Source: Bdellovibrionales bacterium
GTDB lineage: Bacteria; Bdellovibrionota; Bdellovibrionia; Bdellovibrionales; JAKFYE01
Assembly: GCA_021731045.1 (NCBI GenBank)
Contig: JAKFYE010000001.1
Span: 1-45,962, forward strand
DNA: 45,962 nucleotides
Direction of reading: 5' to 3'
A program made the position numbers and the translations under genes. Shown here one piece after another: positions 34,021 to 44,247 of the stretch. Under the pieces are notes generated by a model. The model made no database searches and was not told the origin of the DNA. It was given only the letters and a program-made list of their open reading frames with translations. Position 1 is the first letter of the stretch. The number at the start of each line of letters is the position of its first letter.

Positions 34021-37000
34021 TTATTGAGGGTTCGGCTTTGCTCGTCGTTCGAGTTTGGAGAGTAGTAGATACAATGACGGTACGACAAACAAAGTTAATA
34101 GTGTTGAAACGATGGTTCCGCCAATGATGGATAAGCCCATTGGGAGTCGTGTTTCTGAGCCCATTGACGAGCCAAAAATGAGTGGCGTTGCGGCTGCGAC
34201 TGTCGCGGCTGAAGTCATGAGTACTGGTCGTAAGCGAATCGGACAGGCTTCGACTAATGCGTCTTTAATTGAAGCTACGCCTTTGGTGCGGACTTGATTT
34301 GTGAATTCCACTAATAAAATAGAGTTCTTTTTGGATATGCCCATCAGAACAATAATCCCGATAAAACTAAATAAATTTAGAGATGTTCCGGTAAGCCATA
34401 GAGCAATTAAGGCACCGCTAATACTAAAAGGCAGTGCTATCAAAACTGAAACCGGGTGGATGAATGAATTAAATTGAACTGCCAAAATCATGTATGCCAC
34501 AAGAATTCCGATTCCGAGGGCAAAATAAAGACTTTTAAACGTTTCACTGAAGCCCGCCGAAGCCCCTTCAAGTGAAAAAATATAACCGGTCGGAAGTGTG
34601 CTTTCAGAGATTTCGCGTGCTTGATCCAAAACCTCCGACTGTGAACGACCGGCTCCTAAATTGCCGTATATAGAAATCGCGCGTTGACGATTGATTCTCG
34701 AAATGGATTGAAGGCTTGAACCTTCTTCGAAGCGAACAAGTTTTGAAAGTGGAATAAGATTTCCGTACATATTTTGTACGAGAATTTTTTCGATATCTTC
34801 TTTAGATTTAATTTTATCATCCATGATTTTAAAACGGATATCGTAACGGTGCCCTTCAGAAGTAAAGCGCCCCTGCCTGAAACTTCCAACCGCAACAGCT
34901 AAGGTTTGTGCCACTGATTCGATACTGACGCCGCTTTCGGCCATTCGCACTCGATCGGGTATCAGCAACAACTCTGGGATTCCCGTGCGAAAATCGGTAT
35001 CCAAATCTACCGCTAAACCTTGCGTTTGCAATTTTGACATAATCTCTTCAGACTTTGCTTGTAAGACTTTAAGATCGGGCCCTCGAATATTGAACGCGAT
35101 CGGATTCAGTCGTCCCGTTGCTAAGTTTCGCGCAGAAATATCACGCATGGTAATGCGTAGACCTTTTAAAGTTTTAAATTGTTCCCTTAATTGCGCCATG
35201 ACTTCGGTATGCGTAACCGAGCGAGTGATTTTAGGTTTTAAAGTCACCGGCATAAAGATTTGATTTACGGAGCTATTTGGACCACCCGCCCCGATTGAAA
35301 TAAAAAGTCCTTCAACTTCAGAATTTTGTCTAACAATTGCTTCTAATTTTTTCGATAATTCATTCGTGACTTCTAACGAAGTCCCAGATGGAGCCTGGGC
35401 GGTTAAAATGATGATGTCTTGATCTTGAGAAGGAACAAATTCTTGCCTTACTTTTTTAATCAAAAGTAAGGAACACACAAACACCGCTAGCGAAACGAGA
35501 ACAATGGCCACGGGTGCACGTAAAGTATTTTTTAAAATCATTTGATAGCCATGGGCAAATATTGCGAATTTTTTGTCGAGCCATTCTTCAAACCGAGTGA
35601 CCTTTGGCTCTGACCTTAAAAATTCGGCTGCCCGCATAGGCGTCATAGTAGAAGCTTCAAGTAACGAAAGTAGCACCGCCGAAGACATTGTTATCCCAAA
35701 TTGAAAAAAGAATTTTCCAATAACACCCGTCATAAAAACGACTGGCAAGAACACAGCAATTACAGCGAGCGTAGCCGCGACGGCTGCCGGAAGTACTTCT
35801 TTAGCTCCTTCGGCAGCTGCAAGAACGGAGCCTTTGCCCATTCGATAATGCCGAACAATGTTTTCTAAAAGCATAATGGCGTCATCGACTACGATCGAAA
35901 TAGCGAGCGTCAAAGCTAATAACGTAAATAAATTCAAAGTAAAGTTAGAGAAATAAAGAATTAAAAAAGTTCCTACAATTGAAGTGGGAATAGAAAATAA
36001 AATATTAACTGCTGCGGCGATGTTTCCTAAAAATAAAAAACACGCAAGAATTGTAATACCCGCAGCCATCCATAATTTTTCTATCGTCAAATTAACCGTC
36101 GACTCTGTCGGCTTAGTAAAGTCTACGTTAATTCGATACTGATAACCTTCAGGAAAGTGAGTCGACAATTCTGCAAATTTTTGTTTAATAGCGGCCGCCA
36201 CATCGACTTCGTTTGTACCACGTTGCTTGCGGATAGATATTGCGATAGCCTGTTTGCCTTCAACTCGTGCCATTCTTCGAATGTCTGTAAGTCCATCTTC
36301 AACACGTGCAACGTCTTTAATTGTAAATGTGCGCTCATGTATGACTGCGCCGCCACGTTTTAAGATTCTAATATTTTCAACTTGTTGAACGGTCGTGGCT
36401 TCGCCTAGCCAACGCACACGCAATTCACGAGGCCCTTCTGTATACTGTCCTGCTGCAGTTTCGAGATGCTGACTTTGCAACGCTTGCATAACATCGATAA
36501 CTGTCAAATCTGATTTTCGAAGTTTATCAGGGTCAAGCCAAATACGAAGATTACGATCACTAAAGCCAGTTATTGAAACCTCGCCGACTCCTGGTAAAAA
36601 TCGAATTTGATCCAAGAACGTATTTTGCACCCATTGCACCATTTCACGAACGGGTTTATCAGAATAAATAGCTGCAATCATAATCGGATCTTCTTCAGGA
36701 TTTGATTTGCGAATCACAGCTGGATCAACACCTGTTGGAAGTCGCATTTGACTAAGTGCCGATTGGACTTCTTGCAAAGCAACGTCGACGTTTCTTTCAA
36801 TATCAAATTCGAGAGTGACCGAACCTGACCCTTGACGAGCTGAAGAGCGCATCTCTTTTACGCCTTCGATCACGAGCAAACGTTCTTCAATTGTATCTAA
36901 AATTTCAGACTCAATAACTTCGGGTGCAGCTCCGTCGTAGGCAACAGAAATATTTAAGATCGGAAAGTCCACATCGGGCAACTGACTTACACCCATTCGG

Positions 37001-37089
37001 TTTAAAGAAACCGCACCAAAAATAATCAATGCTGACATAAGAATCCAAGCGAATACAGGTCGCCGGATCGAGAGATCGACTAAATTCAT
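34021..37089 (-). CDS. RND efflux permease (HAE1/AcrB-MdtB type)
   Basis: This proton-driven inner-membrane pump has 1022 residues, full length. It starts MNLVDLSIRRPVFAWILM, has the proton-relay Asp pair near 402-403 (SIVVDDAIMLLEN), two large periplasmic loops, and the C-terminal half with VLMGISKKNSILLVEF and PIRLRPVLMTSAAT. A membrane-fusion partner and an outer-membrane channel are expected but are not adjacent. Substrate cannot be deduced. Confidence 0.93.
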   Translation of the reverse strand: MNLVDLSIRRPVFAWILMSALIIFGAVSLNRMGVSQLPDVDFPILNISVAYDGAAPEVIESEILDTIEERLLVIEGVKEMRSSARQGSGSVTLEFDIERNVDVALQEVQSALSQMRLPTGVDPAVIRKSNPEEDPIMIAAIYSDKPVREMVQWVQNTFLDQIRFLPGVGEVSITGFSDRNLRIWLDPDKLRKSDLTVIDVMQALQSQHLETAAGQYTEGPRELRVRWLGEATTVQQVENIRILKRGGAVIHERTFTIKDVARVEDGLTDIRRMARVEGKQAIAISIRKQRGTNEVDVAAAIKQKFAELSTHFPEGYQYRINVDFTKPTESTVNLTIEKLWMAAGITILACFLFLGNIAAAVNILFSIPTSIVGTFLILYFSNFTLNLFTLLALTLAISIVVDDAIMLLENIVRHYRMGKGSVLAAAEGAKEVLPAAVAATLAVIAVFLPVVFMTGVIGKFFFQFGITMSSAVLLSLLEASTMTPMRAAEFLRSEPKVTRFEEWLDKKFAIFAHGYQMILKNTLRAPVAIVLVSLAVFVCSLLLIKKVRQEFVPSQDQDIIILTAQAPSGTSLEVTNELSKKLEAIVRQNSEVEGLFISIGAGGPNSSVNQIFMPVTLKPKITRSVTHTEVMAQLREQFKTLKGLRITMRDISARNLATGRLNPIAFNIRGPDLKVLQAKSEEIMSKLQTQGLAVDLDTDFRTGIPELLLIPDRVRMAESGVSIESVAQTLAVAVGSFRQGRFTSEGHRYDIRFKIMDDKIKSKEDIEKILVQNMYGNLIPLSKLVRFEEGSSLQSISRINRQRAISIYGNLGAGRSQSEVLDQAREISESTLPTGYIFSLEGASAGFSETFKSLYFALGIGILVAYMILAVQFNSFIHPVSVLIALPFSISGALIALWLTGTSLNLFSFIGIIVLMGISKKNSILLVEFTNQVRTKGVASIKDALVEACPIRLRPVLMTSAATVAAATPLIFGSSMGSETRLPMGLSIIGGTIVSTLLTLFVVPSLYLLLSKLERRAKPNPQ

Positions 37090-37268
37090 AAACTTAAATT
37101 TAACTCTATCTCTCTATGAGAAATAGCAGAAACATAAATCCTCGACCTTGTTTCACATTTAGTATGAATAAAGAATCATCTAGCAGAAAGGTTGAATTGC
37201 ACAAAGCTCCAAGCTCTCCATTGGTCCAGATTATGATGAAATGAATCTCAATTAAACTATGGAATTTC

Positions 37269-39935
37269 GTGCCTAATTCCGAAACGCAAGTAGACATGAA
37301 ACAGCATTCTCTTAAAGATTTAATTAATAGTTTGCCAGATATGGCGAGCTTATTTTTTAAAGCGGATATCGCTACCGGTATTGCTCTCGTCATTTTATCT
37401 ATGATTGGGGTTTCAGCTTATAAAACTCGAGATAAATTAACTGAATATTCTGCCCGAGCGACCCACACGAATGAAATTTTATTAGAATTACGCGAAACCA
37501 TCGCCAATGTGCAAAACGCTGAAAGTGGAATTAGCAATTATCTTCTAACTCAGGACGAAGTGTTTTTAGATCCTTATAAAAAAGCGGTTGAAAATGCAAA
37601 TCAAAGACAAGAAAAGTTAGTTGCACTTGTCGCAGACCATCCCGAGCAGCAACAAAAGGTTTATAAGCTCAACACATTAATTCATGAAAAATTAGAGCAG
37701 CTCTATCGAACTATAAAATCGTATGATCCGGCAGTGCCTGGCAGAGGAATTCAACCACGAGTGATTTTAGGTGGGATCATCATGAGTGATATCCACAAAC
37801 TCACAAACGAAATTGAAACCGAACAAAGCAATTTTCTAAAAGCCCAAGTTAAAGAAGCCGATCTCGTGGCGCAAAAGTCTTATGTTACTCTGGCGCTCGC
37901 ATCCGCACTCGTTTTTATATTTTTATTTGGTTCGCGTATTATGGTTTCAAGGCAAACAGCACGTCGATTACTAGCCGAAGTCGAATTAAAAAAAACCAGT
38001 CTTGCTCTTGAAAACGCTGTCGAAGGGATTTCTCGCGTGGATGTCGATGGCAATTATATTTCTATTAATAAAACTTTTGCCGCTATTTTAGGGTTTTCTG
38101 CAGAGGACCTTATCGGAAAGAATTGGCTGAGCATCATATTACCTGATGATCACAAACGTATTTTAGGCGCACACCAATCTATGCTTTTGCGTGGCAAGGC
38201 CGAATCCGAAGCCATTGGCGTGTGTCGTGATAAGTCCACCTGCTTTTTAAAAATGACAATGATTCAAAACCAGTCAGATGGAATCTTCTCAGGACATTAT
38301 TGTTTTATCAGCGACATAAGTATTCAGAAAAAAGAAAATATAGAGCTTATCAATGCTCGACGAGCGGCTCAAGAAGCCTCGGTTGCAAAATCAGAATTTT
38401 TAGCAAATATGAGTCACGAAATTCGCACTCCGATGAATGGCGTTATCGGCATGACCGGCCTAATGGCGACGACTCCACTTAACGATCAACAAAAACAATA
38501 TTTAGATACTATTAAAGTGTCTGCTCAAGCGCTCCTAAGTTTAATCAATGATATTTTAGATCTTTCAAAAATTGAATCACGCAAAATGACTTTTGAATCG
38601 ATTGATTTTGACATTGAAGAAGTTGTAAATGATGCGAAGAAAATACTCACTCATACCGCCTCTAATAAAGGCATAGGCTTAAATGTCGACATCGCGCCGA
38701 TGGTACCACGAGCATTAAAAGGCGATCCCGGAAAGCTACGCCAAATTCTTGTGAACTTAATGGGGAATGCCGTAAAATTTACGAGCCAGGGCGAAGTCTC
38801 CACATTTATTACGATGCTCCACGAAGACACCGACACTATTGAACTCCGAGTTGAAGTACACGATACCGGAATTGGCATATCACCAGATGATCAATCTCGT
38901 TTATTTCAAGCTTTCAATCAAGCCGACAATTCGACCTCTCGAAAATATGGAGGCACAGGTTTAGGCTTAGCGATTTGTAAACGTCTTGTGGATATGATGC
39001 ATGGAAATATTGGCGTGCAGAGCGAGGCCGGTAAAGGGTCAACATTTTGGTTTAACGTTCGGCTTGAGCGTGGAAATCCAGAAAATATTGTGAAGGCTAC
39101 AGAGAAAGATTACCAAACCGTAGCATTTAATAGGCCGGATCTTCATATTTTAATTGTCGAAGACAACCTCGTTAATCAAAAAGTAGCCATCGAAATGGTC
39201 AGTCAACTTGGCTTTACCGTCAATGCCGTTGCCGATGGTGCAACCGCGATTAAAACGTTTCAAGAAAAAACGTATCACTTAATTTTTATGGACTGTCATT
39301 TACCAGATATGGATGGGTACGAAACCACGCGCGAAATTCGTAAACTTGAAACCAACACTCATATTCCCATTATTGCGCTGACCGCGGATGTCACAAGCGG
39401 CGATCGCAAAATGGCTTTTGAAGCTGGTATGGATGACTATGCGACAAAACCGATTGAGTTTTCGGTCTTGGCCGAAATTATTCAAAAGTGGTTGAAACTC
39501 CCTTCAACTCCTAAAACGCAATCTATAAAAACAATCGTCGAAGACGAAGTTAGGTCCGTGTCGTTACCTTTAGTCAATTGGGATGCGTTAGATCGCCTAG
39601 GTAAATTTCAAAAAGCTGGTAGTCCAAGTCTGATTGAAGAAATGATTTCGCTCTACTTTTCAACGACCCCTCAAGCGCTTGCGCAAATTCAAGCCGCCGC
39701 AGTAAAGCGTGATCACGAAACTCTTCGCGAAACCGCACATGGAATTAAATCTGCCAGCGCGCAGATCGGACTGACAATAGTGTCTGAGTTGTGTCGTCAG
39801 ATTGAATATTTAGAAGACGAACAGATCACAAACGGCGAAGCGGTGGCGTTAGCAAAAGTACTTTTAGAAGAATACGAGAAATCTACAGCTGAATTAAACG
39901 AAGGGCTTAAAACTCGTTACGCAAAGGTCGCGTAA
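37269..39935 (+). CDS. Hybrid sensor histidine kinase (CHASE3-PAS-HisKA-HATPase-REC-Hpt)
   Basis: The protein has 888 residues from a GTG; an in-frame ATG nine codons later is possible. Order of domains: membrane helix about 33-51; CHASE3-like periplasmic sensor ([20 protein letters not shown]); helix about 203-225; PAS about 245-355; HisKA with His383 in [11 protein letters not shown]; HATPase with [28 protein letters not shown] with Asp675 in [15 protein letters not shown]; Hpt with His824 in [14 protein letters not shown]. It thus carries a full phosphorelay ending on Hpt, needing a separate final regulator. The neighbouring response regulator is a candidate. Confidence 0.95.
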   Translation: MPNSETQVDMKQHSLKDLINSLPDMASLFFKADIATGIALVILSMIGVSAYKTRDKLTEYSARATHTNEILLELRETIANVQNAESGISNYLLTQDEVFLDPYKKAVENANQRQEKLVALVADHPEQQQKVYKLNTLIHEKLEQLYRTIKSYDPAVPGRGIQPRVILGGIIMSDIHKLTNEIETEQSNFLKAQVKEADLVAQKSYVTLALASALVFIFLFGSRIMVSRQTARRLLAEVELKKTSLALENAVEGISRVDVDGNYISINKTFAAILGFSAEDLIGKNWLSIILPDDHKRILGAHQSMLLRGKAESEAIGVCRDKSTCFLKMTMIQNQSDGIFSGHYCFISDISIQKKENIELINARRAAQEASVAKSEFLANMSHEIRTPMNGVIGMTGLMATTPLNDQQKQYLDTIKVSAQALLSLINDILDLSKIESRKMTFESIDFDIEEVVNDAKKILTHTASNKGIGLNVDIAPMVPRALKGDPGKLRQILVNLMGNAVKFTSQGEVSTFITMLHEDTDTIELRVEVHDTGIGISPDDQSRLFQAFNQADNSTSRKYGGTGLGLAICKRLVDMMHGNIGVQSEAGKGSTFWFNVRLERGNPENIVKATEKDYQTVAFNRPDLHILIVEDNLVNQKVAIEMVSQLGFTVNAVADGATAIKTFQEKTYHLIFMDCHLPDMDGYETTREIRKLETNTHIPIIALTADVTSGDRKMAFEAGMDDYATKPIEFSVLAEIIQKWLKLPSTPKTQSIKTIVEDEVRSVSLPLVNWDALDRLGKFQKAGSPSLIEEMISLYFSTTPQALAQIQAAAVKRDHETLRETAHGIKSASAQIGLTIVSELCRQIEYLEDEQITNGEAVALAKVLLEEYEKSTAELNEGLKTRYAKVA

Positions 39936-39952
39936 AAATAAACATTAAATTA

Positions 39953-40639
39953 TTATGCGGTCTTTTGATTGCGAATCCACAGACGCAGAGGTTGAAGTGA
40001 CGCTTCGGTCAACCCGATATAATGACTTTTTATAATATAGTAGCCTAAATCACCTTTAGCTTTCTCACAAGAAACCACGCGTATATAAATTGAAGGAAAG
40101 CCCATTTCTTCTAAAAACTTACTTTTAATTTTTAACTTTGCACCTATATCGGCCGCAAGTGCACAATGTAATGTGAGTCCGACTTCTGAAACTGCAACGA
40201 TTTCATTCAGGACTTCCCATTGAAAGGTCTCACGCAAAGGTCGTTCAACAAAAGTTAACGAACCTGGGGCTTTAACTTTCAACATCGAATTCACTCTTGT
40301 TAAAAATAAATCAGGATCAATAGGCTTCACGATATAGTCATCTGCGCCAACTTGAATTCCTTTTTCGATATCATGCTTTTCTCGTCGGCCCGAAAGCATA
40401 ATGATAGGCAAGGCAAATAATTTTTCGTTACTTCTAACAGTACGAATCAACGCGAACCCCGAAACTCCTCCTGGCATAATCGCGTCTGTGATCAACAGAT
40501 CAAACGGCAGAGTATTTAATTTATCTAGCGCGTCTATAGGATTTGTCGCGCAAGTCACAGCATGACCTTGTGACTGAAGGATGCCCTCCAGCATAACGAG
40601 AATACTTTTTTGATCATCAACGAGTAAGATGCGTGCCAT
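39953..40639 (-). CDS. Response regulator with PilZ-like C-terminal domain
   Basis: The protein has 228 residues. The receiver domain (1-120) has Asp8-Asp9, phospho-acceptor Asp52 in LITDAIMPG, and Lys105 in YIVKPID. The C-terminal half (about 125-225) has alternating strands (ALAADIGAKLKIKSKFLEEMG, then IYIRVVSCEKAKGDLGYYI) that look like the PilZ barrel. The RxxxR motif for cyclic-di-GMP is not obvious, so this is tentative. There is no DNA-binding domain. It is convergent with the hybrid kinase, 17 bases apart. Confidence 0.82.
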   Translation of the reverse strand: MARILLVDDQKSILVMLEGILQSQGHAVTCATNPIDALDKLNTLPFDLLITDAIMPGGVSGFALIRTVRSNEKLFALPIIMLSGRREKHDIEKGIQVGADDYIVKPIDPDLFLTRVNSMLKVKAPGSLTFVERPLRETFQWEVLNEIVAVSEVGLTLHCALAADIGAKLKIKSKFLEEMGFPSIYIRVVSCEKAKGDLGYYIIKSHYIGLTEASLQPLRLWIRNQKTA

Positions 40640-40914
40640 GACTCTTATTTTATCGGAATGTTAAGTTAATTCTGCACTCGACCAACGTCAGATCTCGACT
40701 TAAATCTCACCCGAAATGGCTTGTCCTCGATGTGACCTTTTACGTAGAACGTGACCATTATTTGAACAGTCGAAACCTCCCAATTGAAACTTAGCTCTCT
40801 CCTATTCTTCCTCAGACCGGTTTGCGAAGGGCCTTTGAAGGAACGCGAATTGAATAAGCTTCTACCTATGCGAATAAACCTTTAATTTAAAACGCTTAAA
40901 AATAGGAATACGTC

Positions 40915-42105
40915 ATGAATATACTGAAAGTCGCAATCTTAGGAGCTCTTTGTGTTGGATCTGTTCACCTACCCGTCCATGCTCAAAGCATTACTCACCT
41001 CGAAGAATTTACGATTGCCGTTGATAACGAAAAAGAAATTGATCTTTACAAAGGCTATATGACTCTTGACGTTGCCACTAAAAACCAATGTGTGCGTGGT
41101 TTTGCCGATATCGATTTTCGCGCTCTACTCGGAAAAAACAAAGTTAAGGACGGCATTCGAGAAAAGATCAGTACTGCGATTGAAACCAAAATACGTATGG
41201 GTTTAGCACAGGCCTACGGTATCCCTGTAGATAAAGTTGTTGTTCCCCCTCAACTTTTACAATCAAAACTCGATTCGTTTGCATTTGAAGTTGATGACGT
41301 GCCAGGTATAGGCGTTGAAAACTACTTAAATAAGATTGTGAGTACAGAAGCACTAATCGACGCATCGATTCGACAACTCGGTATCAGCCTAAATTTGATC
41401 GGTTGCGAAAAACAAGGTGGCGTTGATGTGACGATCGAAGTCGGAAAAATGGACCCTCTTCATTTTAATCCGCAATCAAAGTTTCATTCGCACACGTCTG
41501 AACCCGCGGTTCGCGCCATTGTTTCGTTTGGAGAGCGCGTGTCACTTTATACAGAAGTGCGAAATGACCGCTTAGGCGCCGTCGATAGTTCTGACGGTTC
41601 AGGCATCGGATACGCACAAGCCCTCGTTTCCCAAGGTGACGGTAGCATCTTAAAATACAATATTAACAGTAGCGAGACGGGCTTGATTTTGCGTAACTCG
41701 ATCGGAACGGTTCTAGGCGCAGTTGGCACTCGCAAAGGAGAATCCATCTATGGCCTCGTCGATTATCGCACCGATCTTCCGGGTGGAATCGCCGTCGCTA
41801 TTCAATATAGCTTAGAGAAAAATCGTGCAGATCAAGTTCAACAAGGAAGCATCCACCGCACGGATGTTCTGGCTTCCAAACAACTTAATAAATGGCTAGG
41901 CGTTTGGGGCGAATATTTTATTCGTAGTAGCAGTCAAAACTTAAAAAGCTCATTAAAATCTTTAGAATTCGGTGTCGACACCAGCATCAAGAGATTCGGC
42001 GTAGGCGCTGAATACTTTCAAACAAAAGAATATGGAGTCACAAACCGTGGTGCTGCGGTGACAGGAACGATTAAGCTCGGTAAAAAGAAAGGGCGCACGC
42101 GATAG
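40915..42105 (+). CDS. Secreted, probably outer-membrane hypothetical protein
   Basis: The protein has 396 residues with TAGGAA before the ATG. The signal peptide (KVAILGALCVGSVHLPVHAQ) precedes a region of about 150 residues with two cysteines (QCVRG, GCEKQ). Repeating amphipathic strands then follow to the end (RVSLYTEVRNDRLG, GIAVAIQYSLEKNR, WLGVWGEYFIRSS, GVGAEYFQTKEYG). It looks like a barrel with an N-terminal periplasmic part, but the end is basic (KKKGRTR), unlike a classic barrel terminus. No family recognised. Confidence 0.7.
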   Translation: MNILKVAILGALCVGSVHLPVHAQSITHLEEFTIAVDNEKEIDLYKGYMTLDVATKNQCVRGFADIDFRALLGKNKVKDGIREKISTAIETKIRMGLAQAYGIPVDKVVVPPQLLQSKLDSFAFEVDDVPGIGVENYLNKIVSTEALIDASIRQLGISLNLIGCEKQGGVDVTIEVGKMDPLHFNPQSKFHSHTSEPAVRAIVSFGERVSLYTEVRNDRLGAVDSSDGSGIGYAQALVSQGDGSILKYNINSSETGLILRNSIGTVLGAVGTRKGESIYGLVDYRTDLPGGIAVAIQYSLEKNRADQVQQGSIHRTDVLASKQLNKWLGVWGEYFIRSSSQNLKSSLKSLEFGVDTSIKRFGVGAEYFQTKEYGVTNRGAAVTGTIKLGKKKGRTR

Positions 42106-42127
42106 AGTCTACAAAATAACACTGGAC

Positions 42128-42158
42128 AATAAAAATGTGTCTGGTGTTTAATACGATT
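42128..42158 (+). terminator. Possible terminator hairpin
   Basis: AACACTGGACA and TGTCTGGTGTT can form an 11-bp RNA stem with two G-U pairs and a nine-base loop, 22 bases after the preceding stop. No U-tract follows, so strength is doubtful. Confidence 0.35.
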
Positions 42159-42173
42159 GCATAGAGGTAAATA

Positions 42174-42695
42174 ATGAATTCATCAGTTACGAGTAAATTC
42201 TCTTTCGCTATAAGCGCTCTTTTGTGTGTCGTATCGCTATACTTTTTAAATGCTTGTAACTCAATGCCTAATGGAAACGCTGGTGGTGGCCCCGCGAAAG
42301 AAGAACTGATCGAATTAAATGACTACTCTGATTGTTCTGGAGCGGAAATTAAAACAGGTGATCTTTATAAGAGTTGGCAAAAAAACTATTTTTCAACAAA
42401 CGGTATAACCTACAATATTATTCTAAAACTCACCACATCAACTGTAGAGTTTTCGCAAACCTGCAAAAAAGACACAGCCTCAGTCACAGCAAAAACTCGA
42501 TCTCCCATTCAAATTGTGGATCAAAACATAAATATTCTAAAGGCTGATTATAATAATGAAACTGCCACGATAAATGGCGTTTCTATTGATTGCGAAGCCG
42601 AAATTAATAATGAAACCGTTCAATTTTCTTTTATTGGTTCGTGCTTGAAATTGAAATACAGCAACGACGAAACCCAACTTTTTCTGCCACTGTAA
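42174..42695 (+). CDS. Lipoprotein, unknown function
   Basis: The protein has 173 residues; GAGG precedes the ATG. A lipobox LNAC places the lipidated cysteine at residue 28, after a hydrophobic leader (FAISALLCVVSLYF). The mature part starts with a Gly/Asn-rich linker, then a polar domain with cysteines (DCSGAE, TCKKD, DCEAE, SCLKL) that may form disulfides. No family recognised. The strand-rich pattern would suit a small periplasmic beta fold. Confidence 0.7.
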   Translation: MNSSVTSKFSFAISALLCVVSLYFLNACNSMPNGNAGGGPAKEELIELNDYSDCSGAEIKTGDLYKSWQKNYFSTNGITYNIILKLTTSTVEFSQTCKKDTASVTAKTRSPIQIVDQNINILKADYNNETATINGVSIDCEAEINNETVQFSFIGSCLKLKYSNDETQLFLPL

Positions 42696-42762
42696 TAAAA
42701 AAGTATAACTTTTAATTTTTATTTCGAGTACTCTAACCCTATGAGATACAAACAGAGATTTT

Positions 42763-43080
42763 ATGTTTGATCCTGAAGTTAAAAAAGCTCTTGAAGAACG
42801 CCGCCGTCGCGTCGCGGGCTTGGTCGATTTTCAACAGCGAAGTGTGATCTCATTCATCTATCGCATTCCTTTTATTGTCGCGAGCAGCTATTTGATAATT
42901 AAAACTAAGTCCAGTATTGCGACGCCAGAGGTTTCGGATTCAATCCTCAAAACTCTTAACTCCCCTTTTTACCTCGCCCTACTCGCGTTCGTACTTTTCA
43001 TTATCGGCGGTCGCATTCAGACCGTCCTCGCACTCGCATCTCTAATTTCAAGCTACCTACTCTGGCAAAACTACCTTTAA
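42763..43080 (+). CDS. Small integral membrane protein
   Basis: The protein has 105 residues. A basic amphipathic N-terminus (EVKKALEERRRRVAGLVDFQQRS) precedes membrane helices around 30-48 and 68-102, the second stretch possibly two helices around a GGR turn. No family recognised. It is convergent with the rhs remnant, 12 bases apart. Confidence 0.65.
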   Translation: MFDPEVKKALEERRRRVAGLVDFQQRSVISFIYRIPFIVASSYLIIKTKSSIATPEVSDSILKTLNSPFYLALLAFVLFIIGGRIQTVLALASLISSYLLWQNYL

Positions 43081-43092
43081 AGCTCGGCGTAT

Positions 43093-43385
43093 CTAGTCGA
43101 TAGGAGACAATCGGCAACCGATTGCGGTGTTGATGATCATTCGTGGTGAGCCGATTTGATCTGATAAAATTCTAAACGTGCCACTTGGGGTGATCATCTG
43201 ATCAGGCGTGTTGCTCTTTGAAGAATAAACGTATCTTGCTATTAAACTACCCGTACCGTCGAGCTCTGCTGCAAGCTGCGTTTGAGATTGATACACGTAC
43301 ATTCTTATTAAAACACCGTTCATCTTTTTACCGACACGGCGGTTAAGTCCGTCGATAATATATTCGATCACATTGCCGTTTGGTA
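43093..43385 (-). pseudogene. Rhs gene remnant, 3' part (split by IS66 element)
   Basis: Reads NVIEYIIDGLNRRVGKKMNG, then YVYQSQTQLAAELDGTG and ILSDQIGSPRMIIN, closely similar to the Rhs protein at the left end of the window. It stops at RLSPID, just where Rhs proteins usually continue with a YDEFG block, so the hyperconserved core and tip are missing. The other part of the frame lies beyond the insertion element. A fused frame would run VSLPNGNVIEY across the repaired site. Confidence 0.85.
43378..43385. repeat. IS66 target-site duplication, left copy
   Basis: GTTTGGTA, identical to the eight bases after the right end. Eight-base duplications are characteristic of the IS66 family. Confidence 0.9.
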
Positions 43386-43462
43386 GTACATCGTCATTCT
43401 GCCACACATTTTAATAATGATTTTTTGTTGATAAGTTGAGTTCACAACACAAGGAGGTGTTT

Positions 43463-43840
43463 GTGGATTTAGAAGTGTTAAAAAAGAAGATCAGTACGTT
43501 TCGTGGTGACGGTGGCCGAGTTAGGATCACAGATGACAATTTGCTGATGGAGATTTTGTTTGCGTGGGAACAATGGACTGGTCCTGCGGATGGTTTTTAC
43601 AAAGCCATTGGAGTGAGTCAAAATGGTATGGCCTCCATTATTGGCAGAGCCAAAAAGTTACGCAGAGAGGGTTTTCCGGTGTCAGATTTCAAGGAGATTA
43701 AAGTTTCAGAGTCTCCGTCAAATTTAACTTCACTAACAAGTGGGCCCTGCAGTGGTGTTGAGATTGTGTGGGATAATGGCAAGTTGATCAGATTCCAGCA
43801 GGTGGAGATGTTGATTGATTTTCTTAAAAAAGTAGCATGA
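43463..43840 (+). CDS. tnpA: IS66 accessory protein TnpA
   Basis: The protein has 125 residues from a GTG five bases after AAGGAGG; a TTG nine codons earlier has no such site. It is the first of the three IS66 genes. The block WTGPADGFYKAIGVSQNGMASIIGRAKKLRREG looks like a helix-turn-helix. The C-terminal GVEIVWDNGKLIRFQQVEML matches the end of IS66 OrfA proteins. Needed for transposition in studied members, but exact role unclear. Confidence 0.88.
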   Translation: MDLEVLKKKISTFRGDGGRVRITDDNLLMEILFAWEQWTGPADGFYKAIGVSQNGMASIIGRAKKLRREGFPVSDFKEIKVSESPSNLTSLTSGPCSGVEIVWDNGKLIRFQQVEMLIDFLKKVA

Positions 43841-43848
43841 GGGAGTAG

Positions 43849-44238
43849 ATGATCAATTTCAATCGTAGGACCCGAGTTTTTGTGAGTAAAGAGCCGACAG
43901 ATATGAGGGCGAGCTACGATACACTTTTTTCCAAAGCGAAGGGGGTCTTAAATCAGGACCCCCTTTCGGGGCATTTATTTGTGTTCATTAACTCAAGGAG
44001 AACGTCGATTAAGTGTCTTTACTGGGATGGCACGGGGCTTGTGTTAATTTGTAAACGTATGGACAAAGGAACTTTCAGCCGTATTAATCCGATGTTTAGA
44101 GGTGAAGTTTTATTAACACCGGCTGAATTTGCATTATTTTTTGAGGGTGCAGATTTTGAGAAAAGATTTATTGATTCTCCACGTGAGAGAAGATTCCCAA
44201 TGAGTCAAGATTTGCAAACTGCACAGATGTCCATTTAA
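43849..44238 (+). CDS. tnpB: IS66 accessory protein TnpB (Orf2)
   Basis: The protein has 129 residues, with GAGGGAG before the ATG. Family hallmarks are RVFVSKEPTDMRASYDTL at the N-terminus, then LFVFINSRRTSIKCLYWDGTGLVLICKRMDKG in the middle. It is not the RNA-guided nuclease also called TnpB. It lies between IS66 A and C with short spacers. Confidence 0.95.
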   Translation: MINFNRRTRVFVSKEPTDMRASYDTLFSKAKGVLNQDPLSGHLFVFINSRRTSIKCLYWDGTGLVLICKRMDKGTFSRINPMFRGEVLLTPAEFALFFEGADFEKRFIDSPRERRFPMSQDLQTAQMSI

Positions 44239-44247
44239 TCTTCATGT

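Noticed and set aside
37106-37393. 95-codon minus-strand frame upstream of the RND gene
   Set aside because: It overlaps the start of the histidine kinase gene, has no ribosome site, and its residues follow the complement of real coding sequence.
43849-44238. RNA-guided TnpB nuclease
   Set aside because: Despite the shared name, this is the small IS66 Orf2 protein; it has no RuvC or zinc-ribbon features and is only 129 residues.
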